A stretch of 11,588 bases of DNA from Candidatus Nanopelagicaceae bacterium (GCA_947488635.1 CANLAY010000015.1:1-11588), one strand, 5' to 3'. Positions 1 to 7,003 are shown, numbered from the stretch's first letter. The notes: generated from the letters alone by a model not told the origin. Made by a program: numbers and translations.

Positions 1-1
1 T

Positions 2-835
2 AGGATTGCTCGTTACTTACGCCCTGATGAATTAGCTAATTCATTTAACTTTGATTTCCTAATCACACTCTGGGCTGCCACTGAGATTAAGGGGCGCATT
101 GTTACTTCGATGGCAGCAATGGCTGAAGTCGGCGCCCCGTCTTCTTGGGTATTTAACAATCACGATTTAGTTCGCTCGGTTGATCGCTTCGATCTAGGGT
201 TGTTAAACGTGGATAAATCAACGCTGCACCGCCAGGGCGATGCTAAGAAATTTAATTTGGAACGTGGTACTCGTCGCGCGCGAGCTGGTGCGCTATTAAT
301 GTTGGCGCTGCCAGGTGGTGCCTATGTTTACCAAGGTGAAGAGTTAGCGCTACCGGAAGTGCGCGATATTCCCGAAGATCGCTTAACTGACCCACGTTGG
401 GTAATGAGTGGCAAAGTCGATCGTGGTCGCGATGGTTGTCGTGTGCCACTGCCTTGGCATCACGAACCAACCGGCGCATTTGGATTTTCGGCAAATGAAT
501 CACTAAAGCCAGTTGAAGCATGGTTACCGCAGAGCGAGTGGTGGGGCAGGTTCGCAGCTTCGCAACAAGATGGCGTCGAGGGCTCAACGCTTTCTATGTA
601 TCGCAAAGCGCTAGCTATTCGTAAGGCCGAGGCTGGAATGGGTGATGGCCCAATGACTTGGCTTGAAGTCAACGATGAAGTAATTGCTTTTGCTCGCCCC
701 GGTAATTTCGTTTGCTATGTGAACTTTGGCAAGGAGATTTCATTACCAGCAGGGGCTGAAGTATTACTTTCAAGTGGTCCATTAACTGGCGATAAGTTGC
801 CAACTGATACTACGGTTTGGTTGCGAGTTAAGTGA
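2..835 (+). CDS. aglA: Alpha-glucosidase, GH13 family (5'-truncated by window edge)
   Basis: C-terminal 277 residues of a GH13 alpha-glucosidase that hydrolyses alpha-linked glucose from maltose or isomalto-type oligosaccharides in the cytoplasm. The reading frame is open from base 2 with no stop, so the gene begins upstream. The GH13 conserved region carrying the transition-state-stabilising Asp is visible as VFNNHD (NNHD at 155-166). It is followed by LPGGAYVYQGEELALPE and by RDGCRVPLPW, both typical of actinobacterial alpha-glucosidases close to oligo-1,6-glucosidases. The end is a short beta domain, as expected for the family. The (beta/alpha)8 nucleophile and acid/base regions lie outside the window, so substrate preference cannot be judged. 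The stop codon overlaps the start of the globin gene by 4 bp, which suggests translational coupling. The gene symbol follows the mycobacterial neighbour of glbO and is inferred from context. Confidence 0.88.
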   Translation, partial: RIARYLRPDELANSFNFDFLITLWAATEIKGRIVTSMAAMAEVGAPSSWVFNNHDLVRSVDRFDLGLLNVDKSTLHRQGDAKKFNLERGTRRARAGALLMLALPGGAYVYQGEELALPEVRDIPEDRLTDPRWVMSGKVDRGRDGCRVPLPWHHEPTGAFGFSANESLKPVEAWLPQSEWWGRFAASQQDGVEGSTLSMYRKALAIRKAEAGMGDGPMTWLEVNDEVIAFARPGNFVCYVNFGKEISLPAGAEVLLSSGPLTGDKLPTDTTVWLRVK

Positions 836-1203
836 CTTTCTACGATGAAGTTGGCGGGCAAGCTTTCTTTGCCGATTTAGTTTCACAGTTCTACGCACAC
901 GTTGCGACCGACCCAGTTTTGCGTCCAATGTATCCAGATTCAGATATGAAGGGTGCTGCCCAGAGATTACAAATGTTCTTAGAACAATACTGGGGCGGGC
1001 CAACAACTTATTCTGAAGAACGCGGACACCCTCGCTTGCGAATGCGCCATGCTGGTTTTCATATTGACCGCGTGGCTCATGATGCCTGGATCAACGCCAT
1101 GCGCAAAGCTGTTGATGGGGTTGAAATTGATGCTGCGCACAAAGAAACCTTGTGGGGCTATTTAGAAATGGCAGCTGCTGGTTTAGTTAATCAAGCAGAT
1201 TGA
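832..1203 (+). CDS. glbO: Group II truncated haemoglobin (trHbO)
   Basis: Haem-binding 2-on-2 globin of 123 residues, a full-length match to the GlbO type, which binds O2 and is linked in mycobacteria to respiration and peroxide or NO chemistry. Visible family residues are Tyr21 (B10), Tyr34 (CD1), the proximal His73 in RMRHAGF, and Trp86 (G8), which marks group II. The block FLEQYWGGPTTYSEERGHPR is almost the mycobacterial sequence. The GTG start at 832 overlaps the alpha-glucosidase stop as GTGA, and no good Shine-Dalgarno precedes it, so coupled reinitiation is likely. Its last 13 bp overlap the end of the convergent MscS gene. Identity is very secure; a physiological link to glucosidase is only suggested by the shared transcript. 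Confidence 0.95.
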   Translation: MTFYDEVGGQAFFADLVSQFYAHVATDPVLRPMYPDSDMKGAAQRLQMFLEQYWGGPTTYSEERGHPRLRMRHAGFHIDRVAHDAWINAMRKAVDGVEIDAAHKETLWGYLEMAAAGLVNQAD

Positions 1204-1739
1204 CTTGAGTTTCCAACTTTAAGAATTTCACCATTGCGCAGGTACCAAAGAGTGCCGTTGCTATCGCGCACAGTTGTAATACGCAGTCCAACTTTTTCGA
1301 CCACACCTTTGATTTCTAGAACTTCAACGGTATCGCCGACTCCGTATTGATCTTCAACTAACATAAAAATTCCAGAGATCACATCGCGCACAATTGTTTG
1401 TGCACCTAAACCAAGGGCCACGCCAATAACACCGGCTGAGGCAATAAATGGGCCTAAGTTAAATCCGAACTCACCTAGCACTGTGGCAAAAGCAATTAGC
1501 CAGATAACTGAATTCAAGGTGCTGCTTAGAACTGTGCCAGTTGTTTTGGCCCGTTCTTTTTGGCGAGTGCCCACGCCTCGTAGTCCAGGACGCAGATCGG
1601 CAGTTGCCAGCCGGTTCATGGCGCGGGTTATGGCTCGCTTGCCAAAGTATTGGGTTGCGCTAGCAATTAGCAGAACTAGCAGGATGCGCAGTGGCGCGCC
1701 GCTGAACCAGTCGATAGCTTCTTTCACAGTGAAATTCAT
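1191..1739 (-). CDS. Short MscS-family mechanosensitive channel lacking the C-terminal cage domain
   Basis: A 182-residue small-conductance mechanosensitive channel homologue, which would open under membrane tension to release solutes on hypo-osmotic shock. I see membrane segments at about 17-33 and 75-93, then the pore helix TM3 at about 97-127, rich in Gly/Ala with the motif GVALGLGAQTIVRD. The beta domain follows at about 128-180, with GVGDTVEV and the ending WYLRNGEILKVGNSSQ. The protein stops where the beta domain ends. The alpha/beta vestibule domain present in most MscS proteins (about 280 residues in E. coli) is missing, and reading past the stop gives no resemblance to it. An in-frame stop at 1764-1766 limits upstream extension, so the ATG at 1739 is the start; an AGG 8 bp upstream is a weak ribosome site. 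Whether it is functional or decayed is open. Confidence 0.88.
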   Translation of the reverse strand: MNFTVKEAIDWFSGAPLRILLVLLIASATQYFGKRAITRAMNRLATADLRPGLRGVGTRQKERAKTTGTVLSSTLNSVIWLIAFATVLGEFGFNLGPFIASAGVIGVALGLGAQTIVRDVISGIFMLVEDQYGVGDTVEVLEIKGVVEKVGLRITTVRDSNGTLWYLRNGEILKVGNSSQSA

Positions 1740-1860
1740 AATGAGCCTGACTCTAACGAATTCTTAACCTAAAAGGCGCTAGAAATCCGCTCTTTCGCAG
1801 AACTTTTACGGCAAGATATGCCAATCGGCGCGAGCCACGCGCTTCGATCGGGGATCGATT

Positions 1861-2376
1861 ATGTCGCGAGCACTTATCTTAAACGCCACCTACGAACCGC
1901 TAGGTGTTGTGTCAGATCGTCGCGCGCTTATTTTAGTTTTGAATCATCGTGCAACTACGGTTGAAGATTCTGGCGTCGTACTTCATTATGCAACTGGCCA
2001 AGTTTCACTGCCATCGGTAATTAGATTAAATAAATTTGTGCGAATTCCATATCGTCACGCCGTTCCACTTTCTCGGCGAGCAATTTTTGCCCGTGATGGC
2101 GGCCGTTGTGTTTATTGCGGCAATTCTGCAACATCAATTGATCATGTGATTCCTCGCTCTCGCGGGGGCGGTCATAATTGGGAAAATGTGGTTGCTGCTT
2201 GCCATCGTTGTAATCATGCCAAGGCTGATAAACCGCTGAAAGAATTAGGTTGGCGACTTAGATCACTTCCGCGCGAACCAGTTGGTGCAGCTTGGCGAAT
2301 TCTGGGCACGGGCAGAACCGAAAATCGTTGGCTGCCATATCTAGAACCATTTGGTGCGTCAGCAGCTACTGCTTAA
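1861..2376 (+). CDS. HNH endonuclease-family protein, conserved in actinobacteria
   Basis: A 171-residue protein with a zinc-ribbon HNH nuclease fold in its second half. Two zinc knuckles, Cys83-x2-Cys86 and Cys114-x2-Cys117, flank the HNH core: Asp94-His95 in SIDHVIPRSRGG, Asn109, and Asn118 in CHRCN. The first 75 residues, beginning ALILNATYEPLGVVS, form a conserved extension typical of a chromosomal actinobacterial/cyanobacterial family of unknown substrate rather than of homing or restriction enzymes. A GGGGA at 1850-1854 sits about 6 bp before the ATG. It lies divergent from the MscS gene, with 121 bp between them. From memory, an HNH gene also sits between glbO and pepN in M. tuberculosis, so this is core genome, not a mobile insertion. 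All metal-binding and catalytic positions appear intact, so a DNA- or RNA-nicking role is plausible but unproven. Confidence 0.88.
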   Translation: MSRALILNATYEPLGVVSDRRALILVLNHRATTVEDSGVVLHYATGQVSLPSVIRLNKFVRIPYRHAVPLSRRAIFARDGGRCVYCGNSATSIDHVIPRSRGGGHNWENVVAACHRCNHAKADKPLKELGWRLRSLPREPVGAAWRILGTGRTENRWLPYLEPFGASAATA

Positions 2377-2382
2377 GTCAAT

Positions 2383-2388
2383 TACACT
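2383..2388 (+). promoter_or_regulatory. Candidate -10 box for a leaderless transcript
   Basis: TACACT fits the actinobacterial TANNNT -10 pattern and ends exactly 7 bases before the ATG at 2396, so transcription would start at or next to that A. No Shine-Dalgarno precedes this ATG, which agrees with leaderless translation. The match is short and the call is an inference. Confidence 0.4.
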
Positions 2389-2395
2389 TACCCCC

Positions 2396-2614
2396 ATGAT
2401 GATTCAACTTATTCAAGCTGCTTCGAAGTTCAACATGGCCCAAGAAGATGGTGCGATGCCAGGTGAATCTCTAAGTGCAGCACAGACCGCTCTTTATTTT
2501 GTCGGCGCTCCACTAGGAATTTTTCTGTTAATTTCAGTAATTGTTTATGCGGCAACTGGTGAGCGCAAAGAAAAGACCGAGTCAAAAGACTCAGTCTTAA
2601 CTCATATCGAATAG
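2396..2614 (+). CDS. Small single-span membrane protein, unknown function
   Basis: A 72-residue protein with one clear transmembrane segment at about residues 32-52 (ALYFVGAPLGIFLLISVIVY), followed by a charged cytoplasmic-looking tail, GERKEKTESKD. The segment before it, MPGESLSAAQ, looks conserved: from memory, actinobacteria often carry a small protein of this kind between the HNH gene and pepN. I chose the ATG at 2396 because a TANNNT box lies 7 bases upstream, as for a leaderless mRNA. The ATG at 2435 (59 residues) is the main alternative, and an extension back to 2351 would overlap the HNH gene without support. The gene starts 19 bp after the HNH stop and ends 3 bp before the convergent pepN stop. 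No function can be assigned. Confidence 0.72.
   Translation: MMIQLIQAASKFNMAQEDGAMPGESLSAAQTALYFVGAPLGIFLLISVIVYAATGERKEKTESKDSVLTHIE
2573..2598 (-). terminator. Probable pepN terminator inside the opposing gene
   Basis: Inverted repeat AAGAC-C-GAGTC / GACTC-A-GTCTT with an AAAA loop: two 5-bp paired blocks separated by one mismatch. Read on the minus strand, it follows the pepN stop by about 20 bases and runs straight into TTTTCTTT, the layout of an intrinsic terminator. It lies within the coding sequence of the small membrane protein's charged tail. Confidence 0.6.
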
Positions 2615-2617
2615 ATA

Positions 2618-5155
2618 CTACTTATCGGCAGCTCGTGCTTTCAGCGAGCGGGTCATTGAGTCTTGTCCTTCAGCAACTGTGCGGCGCATTGCGTGAGATG
2701 CATCCTTGCCGGTTACTTCTAACCAGTGCTCAGCTTTCTTAACGGTATCTTCGCTAATTACCCAACGTGGGAAGAGCAATGTCGCAGTGGCCTCAGCAAT
2801 TTCATAACCCTTGGTCTCCCAAACTTCCAGAATTGATTCGAAGTACTTATCAACGAATGGCACCAATAGTTCGCGATGAATTGCCAAGTTAAAGCCACGA
2901 CAGGTGTAGGCGTGGATGGTGTTCGACAAGTTATCGAAAGTAACTGATTTAAAGGCAGCAGCTTTAACATCTGCGTTTGGAAGAGCAGCATGAGCCAGGG
3001 CTGCATATTGCTTTCCGTGTGCTGTCAGATCTTTTGCAGCCTCAGCTTCGATATCGGCTGCGGTAAAGATGCCGCGCTTTACGCCACAGGTAAATATGAA
3101 CCAGCGCAGATCAGCATCAACAGTTAGTCCGCTGATTGAGCCGCTAAGGATCGCCTTGATCTTCTCAAATTGAGCTGGGGTGTAGGCAAAGTCGGCAAAT
3201 GATTTGGCATATTGCAGTTGATGATCGCTACCAGGTGCGGCATCAGCCAAGAACTTTTCAAATGCGTTAGCTGCTTGTTCGCGTAATTTCTCACGATTGG
3301 CATCAGATGCGTATGACCAAATAGCTCCATCAATCTGCATAACAGTCATAGTCACTGTCGTAATGTCAGTCTCGCCTTCCAGCGCGTTAAGTGCGATAGT
3401 CACATAATCACTAGCCGCTAGCTCGCCATCACGAGTTGAATCCCAAAGCGATGCCCAGATTAATCCACGAGAGAGCGAATCATCTAGCTTGCCAAGGTGA
3501 GATTTCATAGTTGCAATGCTGCGATCATCAAAGCGCAATTTGGCATAAGTCTGATCACCATCGTTGATTAGAACTAGGTCAGCTGTTTTCTCGCCAGCCA
3601 ATTCAGTAACTTCGGTGAGTGCGCCAGCAACATCTAACTCAACGTTTTTGCGACGTGAGAGCTTGTCGCCTGTGATGTCGTAAAGGCCAACTTTTAGGCG
3701 GTGTGGGCGAAGTTCAGTAGACCCAACTGGCATGGTTGGTGCGAGTTGCTTAACTTTGACCGACTTATATACATCGCCTTCGATTTCAAGGACCGGGCTT
3801 AACGTGTTAACGCCTGCCGTGCGCAACCAAGTACGAACCCACTCAGTTAAGTCGCGGCCGCTGGCAGCTTCAAGCTGGACGATTAGATCGCTAAGGGTGG
3901 TGTTCTGGTAGGCATGCTTAGCAAAGTACTTACGAAGAGCTGCGATGAAATTATCGCGACCAATGTGAGCAACTAACTGCTGCAGAACTGAAGCGCCTTT
4001 GGCATATGAAATACCGTCAAAGTTCGTGCGCACGGCATCGAGATCTTCCATTGCAACTGCAATTGGGTGAGTAGAAGAGAGTTGATCTTGGAGGTATGCC
4101 CAGTTTTTGCGGCTTGAGTTAAATTCAGTCCAAGCATGAGTCCACTTAGTTGATTCACTAACGGCCATATATGAAGCCCATTCGGCGAAGGATTCGTTAA
4201 GCCACAGATCTTCCCACCAGGCCATGGTGACTAGATCGCCGAACCACATATGTGCCATTTCGTGATGGATAGTTGAAGCACGGCTTACGTAGTTGCGCTC
4301 GGTCACCTTGCTCCGGAAAATCAAAACATCTTCGTGGAAAGTTACGCAGCCAACGTTTTCCATGGCGCCCCAGTTGTATTCCGCAACTGCGATTTGGTCG
4401 TACTTACCGAATGGATATGCCAGGCCGAAAGTCTCTTCGAAGTAGGCAAAACCTTGCTTGGTAACTTCGAAGATATTGGCAGCGTCAACGTGTTTAAAGA
4501 AAGATTTACGAGCATAGATGCCGAGTGGAATTGTCTTCTCGCCCTTATATTCATCATGCACGCTCTGGTAGGCACCGGCCACAATTGCGGTTACATAAGT
4601 TGCGATAACTTGAGATTCTGCGAATTGAATGAACTTCTTATCGCCATCTAGTTCCTTAGTCGCCTCGACACCATAGTTTGAAATAACTTCCCAATGCGCA
4701 GGGACAATGGTGCTGATTTTGAAAGTTGCCTTTTGATCAGGTTGATCAAAACAGGCATACATACGACGAGCATCGCCAGTTTCGAACTGGGTATATAGGT
4801 AGACCTCATCATCAGCTGGGTCAACGAAACGGTGTAATCCTTCGCCAGAGTTTGAATAAACCCCATCGTGTTCAATCTCAAGCACGTTATCAGCAGCAAT
4901 CGCAGGGAGATAAACCGTCTCACCATCGAACTTCGGATCAAACTCAACGCCATTTAGTTTGGCGGAGTAAACCTTGGCACCAACGCAGTCGATGAAAGTT
5001 GTCGCACCTGGCTTTAGCCCTTTGAACTTAACTGTGGTTTTAACTCGAAAATTCTCGGCCCCAGTAGTTAGGTCTAGGTCGATCGCATAGCTTGCGACCT
5101 TTAATATGGCAGAACGTTCAGCGGCTTCAATTTGGGTGATATTCGTACCTGGCAC
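2618..5155 (-). CDS. pepN: Aminopeptidase N (M1 zinc metallopeptidase)
   Basis: Cytoplasmic zinc aminopeptidase of 845 residues, the usual length for actinobacterial PepN, which removes N-terminal residues from peptides such as those released by Clp and other proteases. The exopeptidase motif GAMEN is at 263-267. The zinc site is HEMAH at 298-302 plus Glu321, exactly the HExxH-x18-E spacing; Glu299 is the catalytic base and Tyr384 in ISYAKGAS the transition-state Tyr. The N-terminal beta saddle domain precedes these motifs, and the remainder from about 500 on is the alpha-helical ERAP1-like C-terminal domain. The start is GTG at 5155, supported by a strong AAGGAG (5161-5166) 5 bp upstream. 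It is transcribed divergently from trmB, with 81 bp between, and ends 3 bp from the convergent small membrane protein gene. No signal peptide is seen. Confidence 0.97.
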   Translation of the reverse strand: MPGTNITQIEAAERSAILKVASYAIDLDLTTGAENFRVKTTVKFKGLKPGATTFIDCVGAKVYSAKLNGVEFDPKFDGETVYLPAIAADNVLEIEHDGVYSNSGEGLHRFVDPADDEVYLYTQFETGDARRMYACFDQPDQKATFKISTIVPAHWEVISNYGVEATKELDGDKKFIQFAESQVIATYVTAIVAGAYQSVHDEYKGEKTIPLGIYARKSFFKHVDAANIFEVTKQGFAYFEETFGLAYPFGKYDQIAVAEYNWGAMENVGCVTFHEDVLIFRSKVTERNYVSRASTIHHEMAHMWFGDLVTMAWWEDLWLNESFAEWASYMAVSESTKWTHAWTEFNSSRKNWAYLQDQLSSTHPIAVAMEDLDAVRTNFDGISYAKGASVLQQLVAHIGRDNFIAALRKYFAKHAYQNTTLSDLIVQLEAASGRDLTEWVRTWLRTAGVNTLSPVLEIEGDVYKSVKVKQLAPTMPVGSTELRPHRLKVGLYDITGDKLSRRKNVELDVAGALTEVTELAGEKTADLVLINDGDQTYAKLRFDDRSIATMKSHLGKLDDSLSRGLIWASLWDSTRDGELAASDYVTIALNALEGETDITTVTMTVMQIDGAIWSYASDANREKLREQAANAFEKFLADAAPGSDHQLQYAKSFADFAYTPAQFEKIKAILSGSISGLTVDADLRWFIFTCGVKRGIFTAADIEAEAAKDLTAHGKQYAALAHAALPNADVKAAAFKSVTFDNLSNTIHAYTCRGFNLAIHRELLVPFVDKYFESILEVWETKGYEIAEATATLLFPRWVISEDTVKKAEHWLEVTGKDASHAMRRTVAEGQDSMTRSLKARAADK

Positions 5156-5236
5156 GAGGACTCCTTGTTAAATAGCCAAAGCTGATACTTCGGCTCCCGA
5201 TTGGGGTTCGCAATCTAAGCATGAAAGAGTGCTCTA

Positions 5237-5896
5237 GTGGAAAGCAGAGCAGTCAGGTCATACAAATTACGCGGGCGCCGAATTACCGAGGGCCAGCAAG
5301 AGGCTTGGGATCGCCTGTGGCCAATTTTTGGCATCGAATATTCGGATCAGAAAATTAACCTGGCTGAGTTATTTCCAAATTATAAGCGAATCATTATGGA
5401 AATTGGCTTTGGTATGGGTGAGGCGACTGCGCAGATCGCCGCAGCAGATCCAACTACTGGTTATTTAGCAGTTGAAGTTCATCGCCCTGGAATCGGTAAA
5501 TTACTTTCGCGAATTGAAGAGCTCGAACTAAGAAATGTGCGCACAATTGAAGGCGATGCCTTCGAAGTTTTTGAGCAGATGATTCTTGATTCTGCCCTTG
5601 ATGGCGTGCACTTATTCTTTCCTGACCCATGGCCAAAGGCGCGACACTTCAAGCGGCGCATTGTGAATCAGGAATTTATTGCAGCCGTTGCGGCCAAATT
5701 AAAACCCGGTGCGTTCTTTCACATCGCAACTGATTGGCAGCAATATGCAGAGTGGATTACCGAAGAATTTACTAAGCAAACTTTCTTTACTGGGGGAGAA
5801 GTCCAGCGCCCAGATTGGCGACCGCTAACTCGCTTTGAAGATCAAGGAATTAATAAAGAGCACCCAGTTGCTGACTTTAGATTTATAAAGAAGTAA
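5237..5896 (+). CDS. trmB: tRNA (guanine-N7-)-methyltransferase
   Basis: SAM-dependent enzyme of 219 residues that makes m7G46 in the variable loop of many tRNAs, stabilising their tertiary fold. Motif I of the Rossmann methyltransferase fold is EIGFGMGE at 55-62; the acidic ribose-binding region is AVEVH at 78-82, and Asp107 in EGDAFE follows. The TrmB signature FFPDPWPKARH is at 127-137, with ATDWQQYAEW at 164-173 and the C-terminal TRFEDQG at 198-204. The start is GTG at 5237, with AAAGAG at 5224-5229 seven bases upstream. Its stop is immediately adjacent to the rpiB stop on the other strand, with no spacer. I do not recall trmB at this position in mycobacteria or Streptomyces, so it may be a lineage-specific rearrangement of a housekeeping gene. 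Confidence 0.96.
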   Translation: MESRAVRSYKLRGRRITEGQQEAWDRLWPIFGIEYSDQKINLAELFPNYKRIIMEIGFGMGEATAQIAAADPTTGYLAVEVHRPGIGKLLSRIEELELRNVRTIEGDAFEVFEQMILDSALDGVHLFFPDPWPKARHFKRRIVNQEFIAAVAAKLKPGAFFHIATDWQQYAEWITEEFTKQTFFTGGEVQRPDWRPLTRFEDQGINKEHPVADFRFIKK

Positions 5897-6355
5897 TTAC
5901 TTTATTTCGCCAGTCGTTTCGAAGTTGCTCATTTGATTGATGCGACGTATATGTCGCTCATCGCCACTAAATGGAGTGGCCAAGAAAGCATCAATAAATG
6001 ATTGGCAATCTTGAATTGAATGCAGGCGACCACCAACTGAAATTACATTTGCGTTGTTATGTTCGCGAGCAAGCTTGGCCGTTTCTATGCTCCACACCAG
6101 AGCTGCGCGAACGCCGTTAACTTTATTTGCCGCCATTTGCTCACCATTGCCAGAACCGCCAATAACAATGCCAAATGAGCCTGGTTCAGCTGCGGTTGCT
6201 TGCGCAGCTGGAATACAAAAGACCGGGTAATCATCAAGTGCGTCATATTCAAAGGGGCCGTGATCTTTAACTTCGTGGCCCTTGCCAGTTAAGTAACCAG
6301 ATAAAGCGTTCTTTAACTCAAGGCCCGCATGATCACTACCGATATGAATACGCAT
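5897..6355 (-). CDS. rpiB: Ribose-5-phosphate isomerase B
   Basis: Interconverts ribose 5-phosphate and ribulose 5-phosphate in the pentose phosphate pathway (152 residues, normal length). The family start IHIGSDHAGLELK is present. The anion-hole and active-site loop reads GGSGNGEQMAANKV, with Glu72 where E. coli-type RpiB has the catalytic Cys; this Glu form is the actinobacterial type described for M. tuberculosis. HNNANVISVGGR at 99-110 supplies the phosphate-side and ring-opening residues. The ATG at 6355 has no Shine-Dalgarno, but a TAGATT box lies 5 bp upstream, pointing to a leaderless or near-leaderless transcript. The gene is isolated from the accessory genes upstream by a strong hairpin. 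The LacA/RpiB relatives are alternatives only in principle. Confidence 0.96.
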   Translation of the reverse strand: MRIHIGSDHAGLELKNALSGYLTGKGHEVKDHGPFEYDALDDYPVFCIPAAQATAAEPGSFGIVIGGSGNGEQMAANKVNGVRAALVWSIETAKLAREHNNANVISVGGRLHSIQDCQSFIDAFLATPFSGDERHIRRINQMSNFETTGEIK

Positions 6356-6360
6356 ATGCG

Positions 6361-6366
6361 AATCTA
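6361..6366 (-). promoter_or_regulatory. Candidate -10 box of rpiB
   Basis: On the minus strand TAGATT (TANNNT) ends 5 bases before the rpiB ATG, and no ribosome-binding sequence fits between. This suggests transcription begins at about the start codon. I found no convincing -35. Confidence 0.35.
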
Positions 6367-6372
6367 ATCATG

Positions 6373-6411
6373 AGAAAACCCGCCACCAATGTTCTTGGTG
6401 ACGGGTTTTCT
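6373..6411. terminator. Strong bidirectional intrinsic terminator
   Basis: Near-perfect hairpin: a 10-bp arm AGAAAACCCG pairing with CGGGTTTTCT, one C/A mismatch, then CACCAA pairing with TTGGTG around the loop TGTTC. The outer arm supplies a TTTT tract on either strand. On the minus strand it would stop transcripts from the secreted-protein gene about 70 bases past its stop codon and keep them out of rpiB. Confidence 0.85.
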
Positions 6412-6478
6412 GCCCTACGGAAGGAGGATCTATTAGTTAGAACTTTTCCTTACTTAGCGATTAAGCCTGGTAAGAAGA

Positions 6479-7003
6479 TTAAGCGCCTGGTGTAGCTGCA
6501 GGAGGAGTCATTCCACCCTTAGGACCATGTCCACCCTTAGGACCATGTCCACCCTTGCCGCCTTTATGACCTTTATGACCTTTATGGTCGCCCATTCCAT
6601 GTCCACCATTAGGACCACGAACTGAGTCAACTTCAGCAGTTACATGTGCAACAAGCCCAGCCTTCATAGTTGTGGCTTGTGCAGCAGTTAACTTTCCAGC
6701 AGCTACATGAGCATCAATTCGCTTAGTGTGATCAGCAACTAGTACCGCAATTAGTTCGGCTTTCTTGATGCCAGCTATTGCGCCAAGTGTTTCACCTGCA
6801 GCTAAGCGAGTCTTAATGACAGCTGCATCAAGACCGATTGTCTTTGCAACTAGTGCATCAAGTGCTGCGCGTTCTTCACCACGTGCAGCATGCTTTTCAG
6901 TTGCCTTGGTGCCTTTGTCGTGAGCTGAAGCTGTCCCGGCTACACCTACTAAAAGAGCTATAGCAGTAACTACTGCTACTACGATCTTTTTCTTTGAAAC
7001 CAT
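6479..7003 (-). CDS. Secreted protein with Gly/His/Lys-rich C-terminal tail, unknown function
   Basis: A 174-residue exported protein. Residues 1-27 form a Sec signal peptide: KKK, a hydrophobic core, and cleavage predicted after ASA at 27. A helical central part (about 45-125) contains IGLDAAVIKTRLAAGETLGA and GKLTAAQATTMKAGL. This pattern is common in exported bacterial proteins of unclear role, in which the GxxLxxA-type helix pairs recur. From about 129 the protein becomes a low-complexity tail built on GHKGHKGGK and GHGPKG units with six His, ending in a Pro/Ala tip. The tail could bind divalent metal or polyanions, but this is inference. I start it at the ATG at 7003, because AAAGGA (7012-7017) lies 8 bp upstream of that codon but only 2 bp from the ATG at 7009. 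It is divergent from the collagen-like gene. Confidence 0.82.
   Translation of the reverse strand: MVSKKKIVVAVVTAIALLVGVAGTASAHDKGTKATEKHAARGEERAALDALVAKTIGLDAAVIKTRLAAGETLGAIAGIKKAELIAVLVADHTKRIDAHVAAGKLTAAQATTMKAGLVAHVTAEVDSVRGPNGGHGMGDHKGHKGHKGGKGGHGPKGGHGPKGGMTPPAATPGA
6513..6556 (-). repeat. 18-bp tandem repeat encoding GHGPKG units
   Basis: Two identical 18-bp copies (6513-6530 and 6531-6548) followed by an 8-bp partial copy, in frame, giving repeated hexapeptides in the His-rich tail. Copy number could change by slippage without breaking the frame. Confidence 0.9.
6562..6588 (-). repeat. 9-bp tandem repeat encoding GHK units
   Basis: Three 9-bp units, ctttatgac twice and then ctttatggt, encode the DHKGHKGHKG stretch of the tail. 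It directly adjoins the 18-bp repeats, separated by a GGKGG spacer. Confidence 0.85.

Noticed and set aside
2351..2395. Extension of the small membrane protein back to 2351
   Set aside because: It overlaps the HNH gene end and adds residues with no supporting start signals.
5891..5902. Perfect 12-bp palindrome AAGTAATTACTT
   Set aside because: It arises from two abutting TAA stop codons on opposite strands; AT-rich and too weak to be a terminator.
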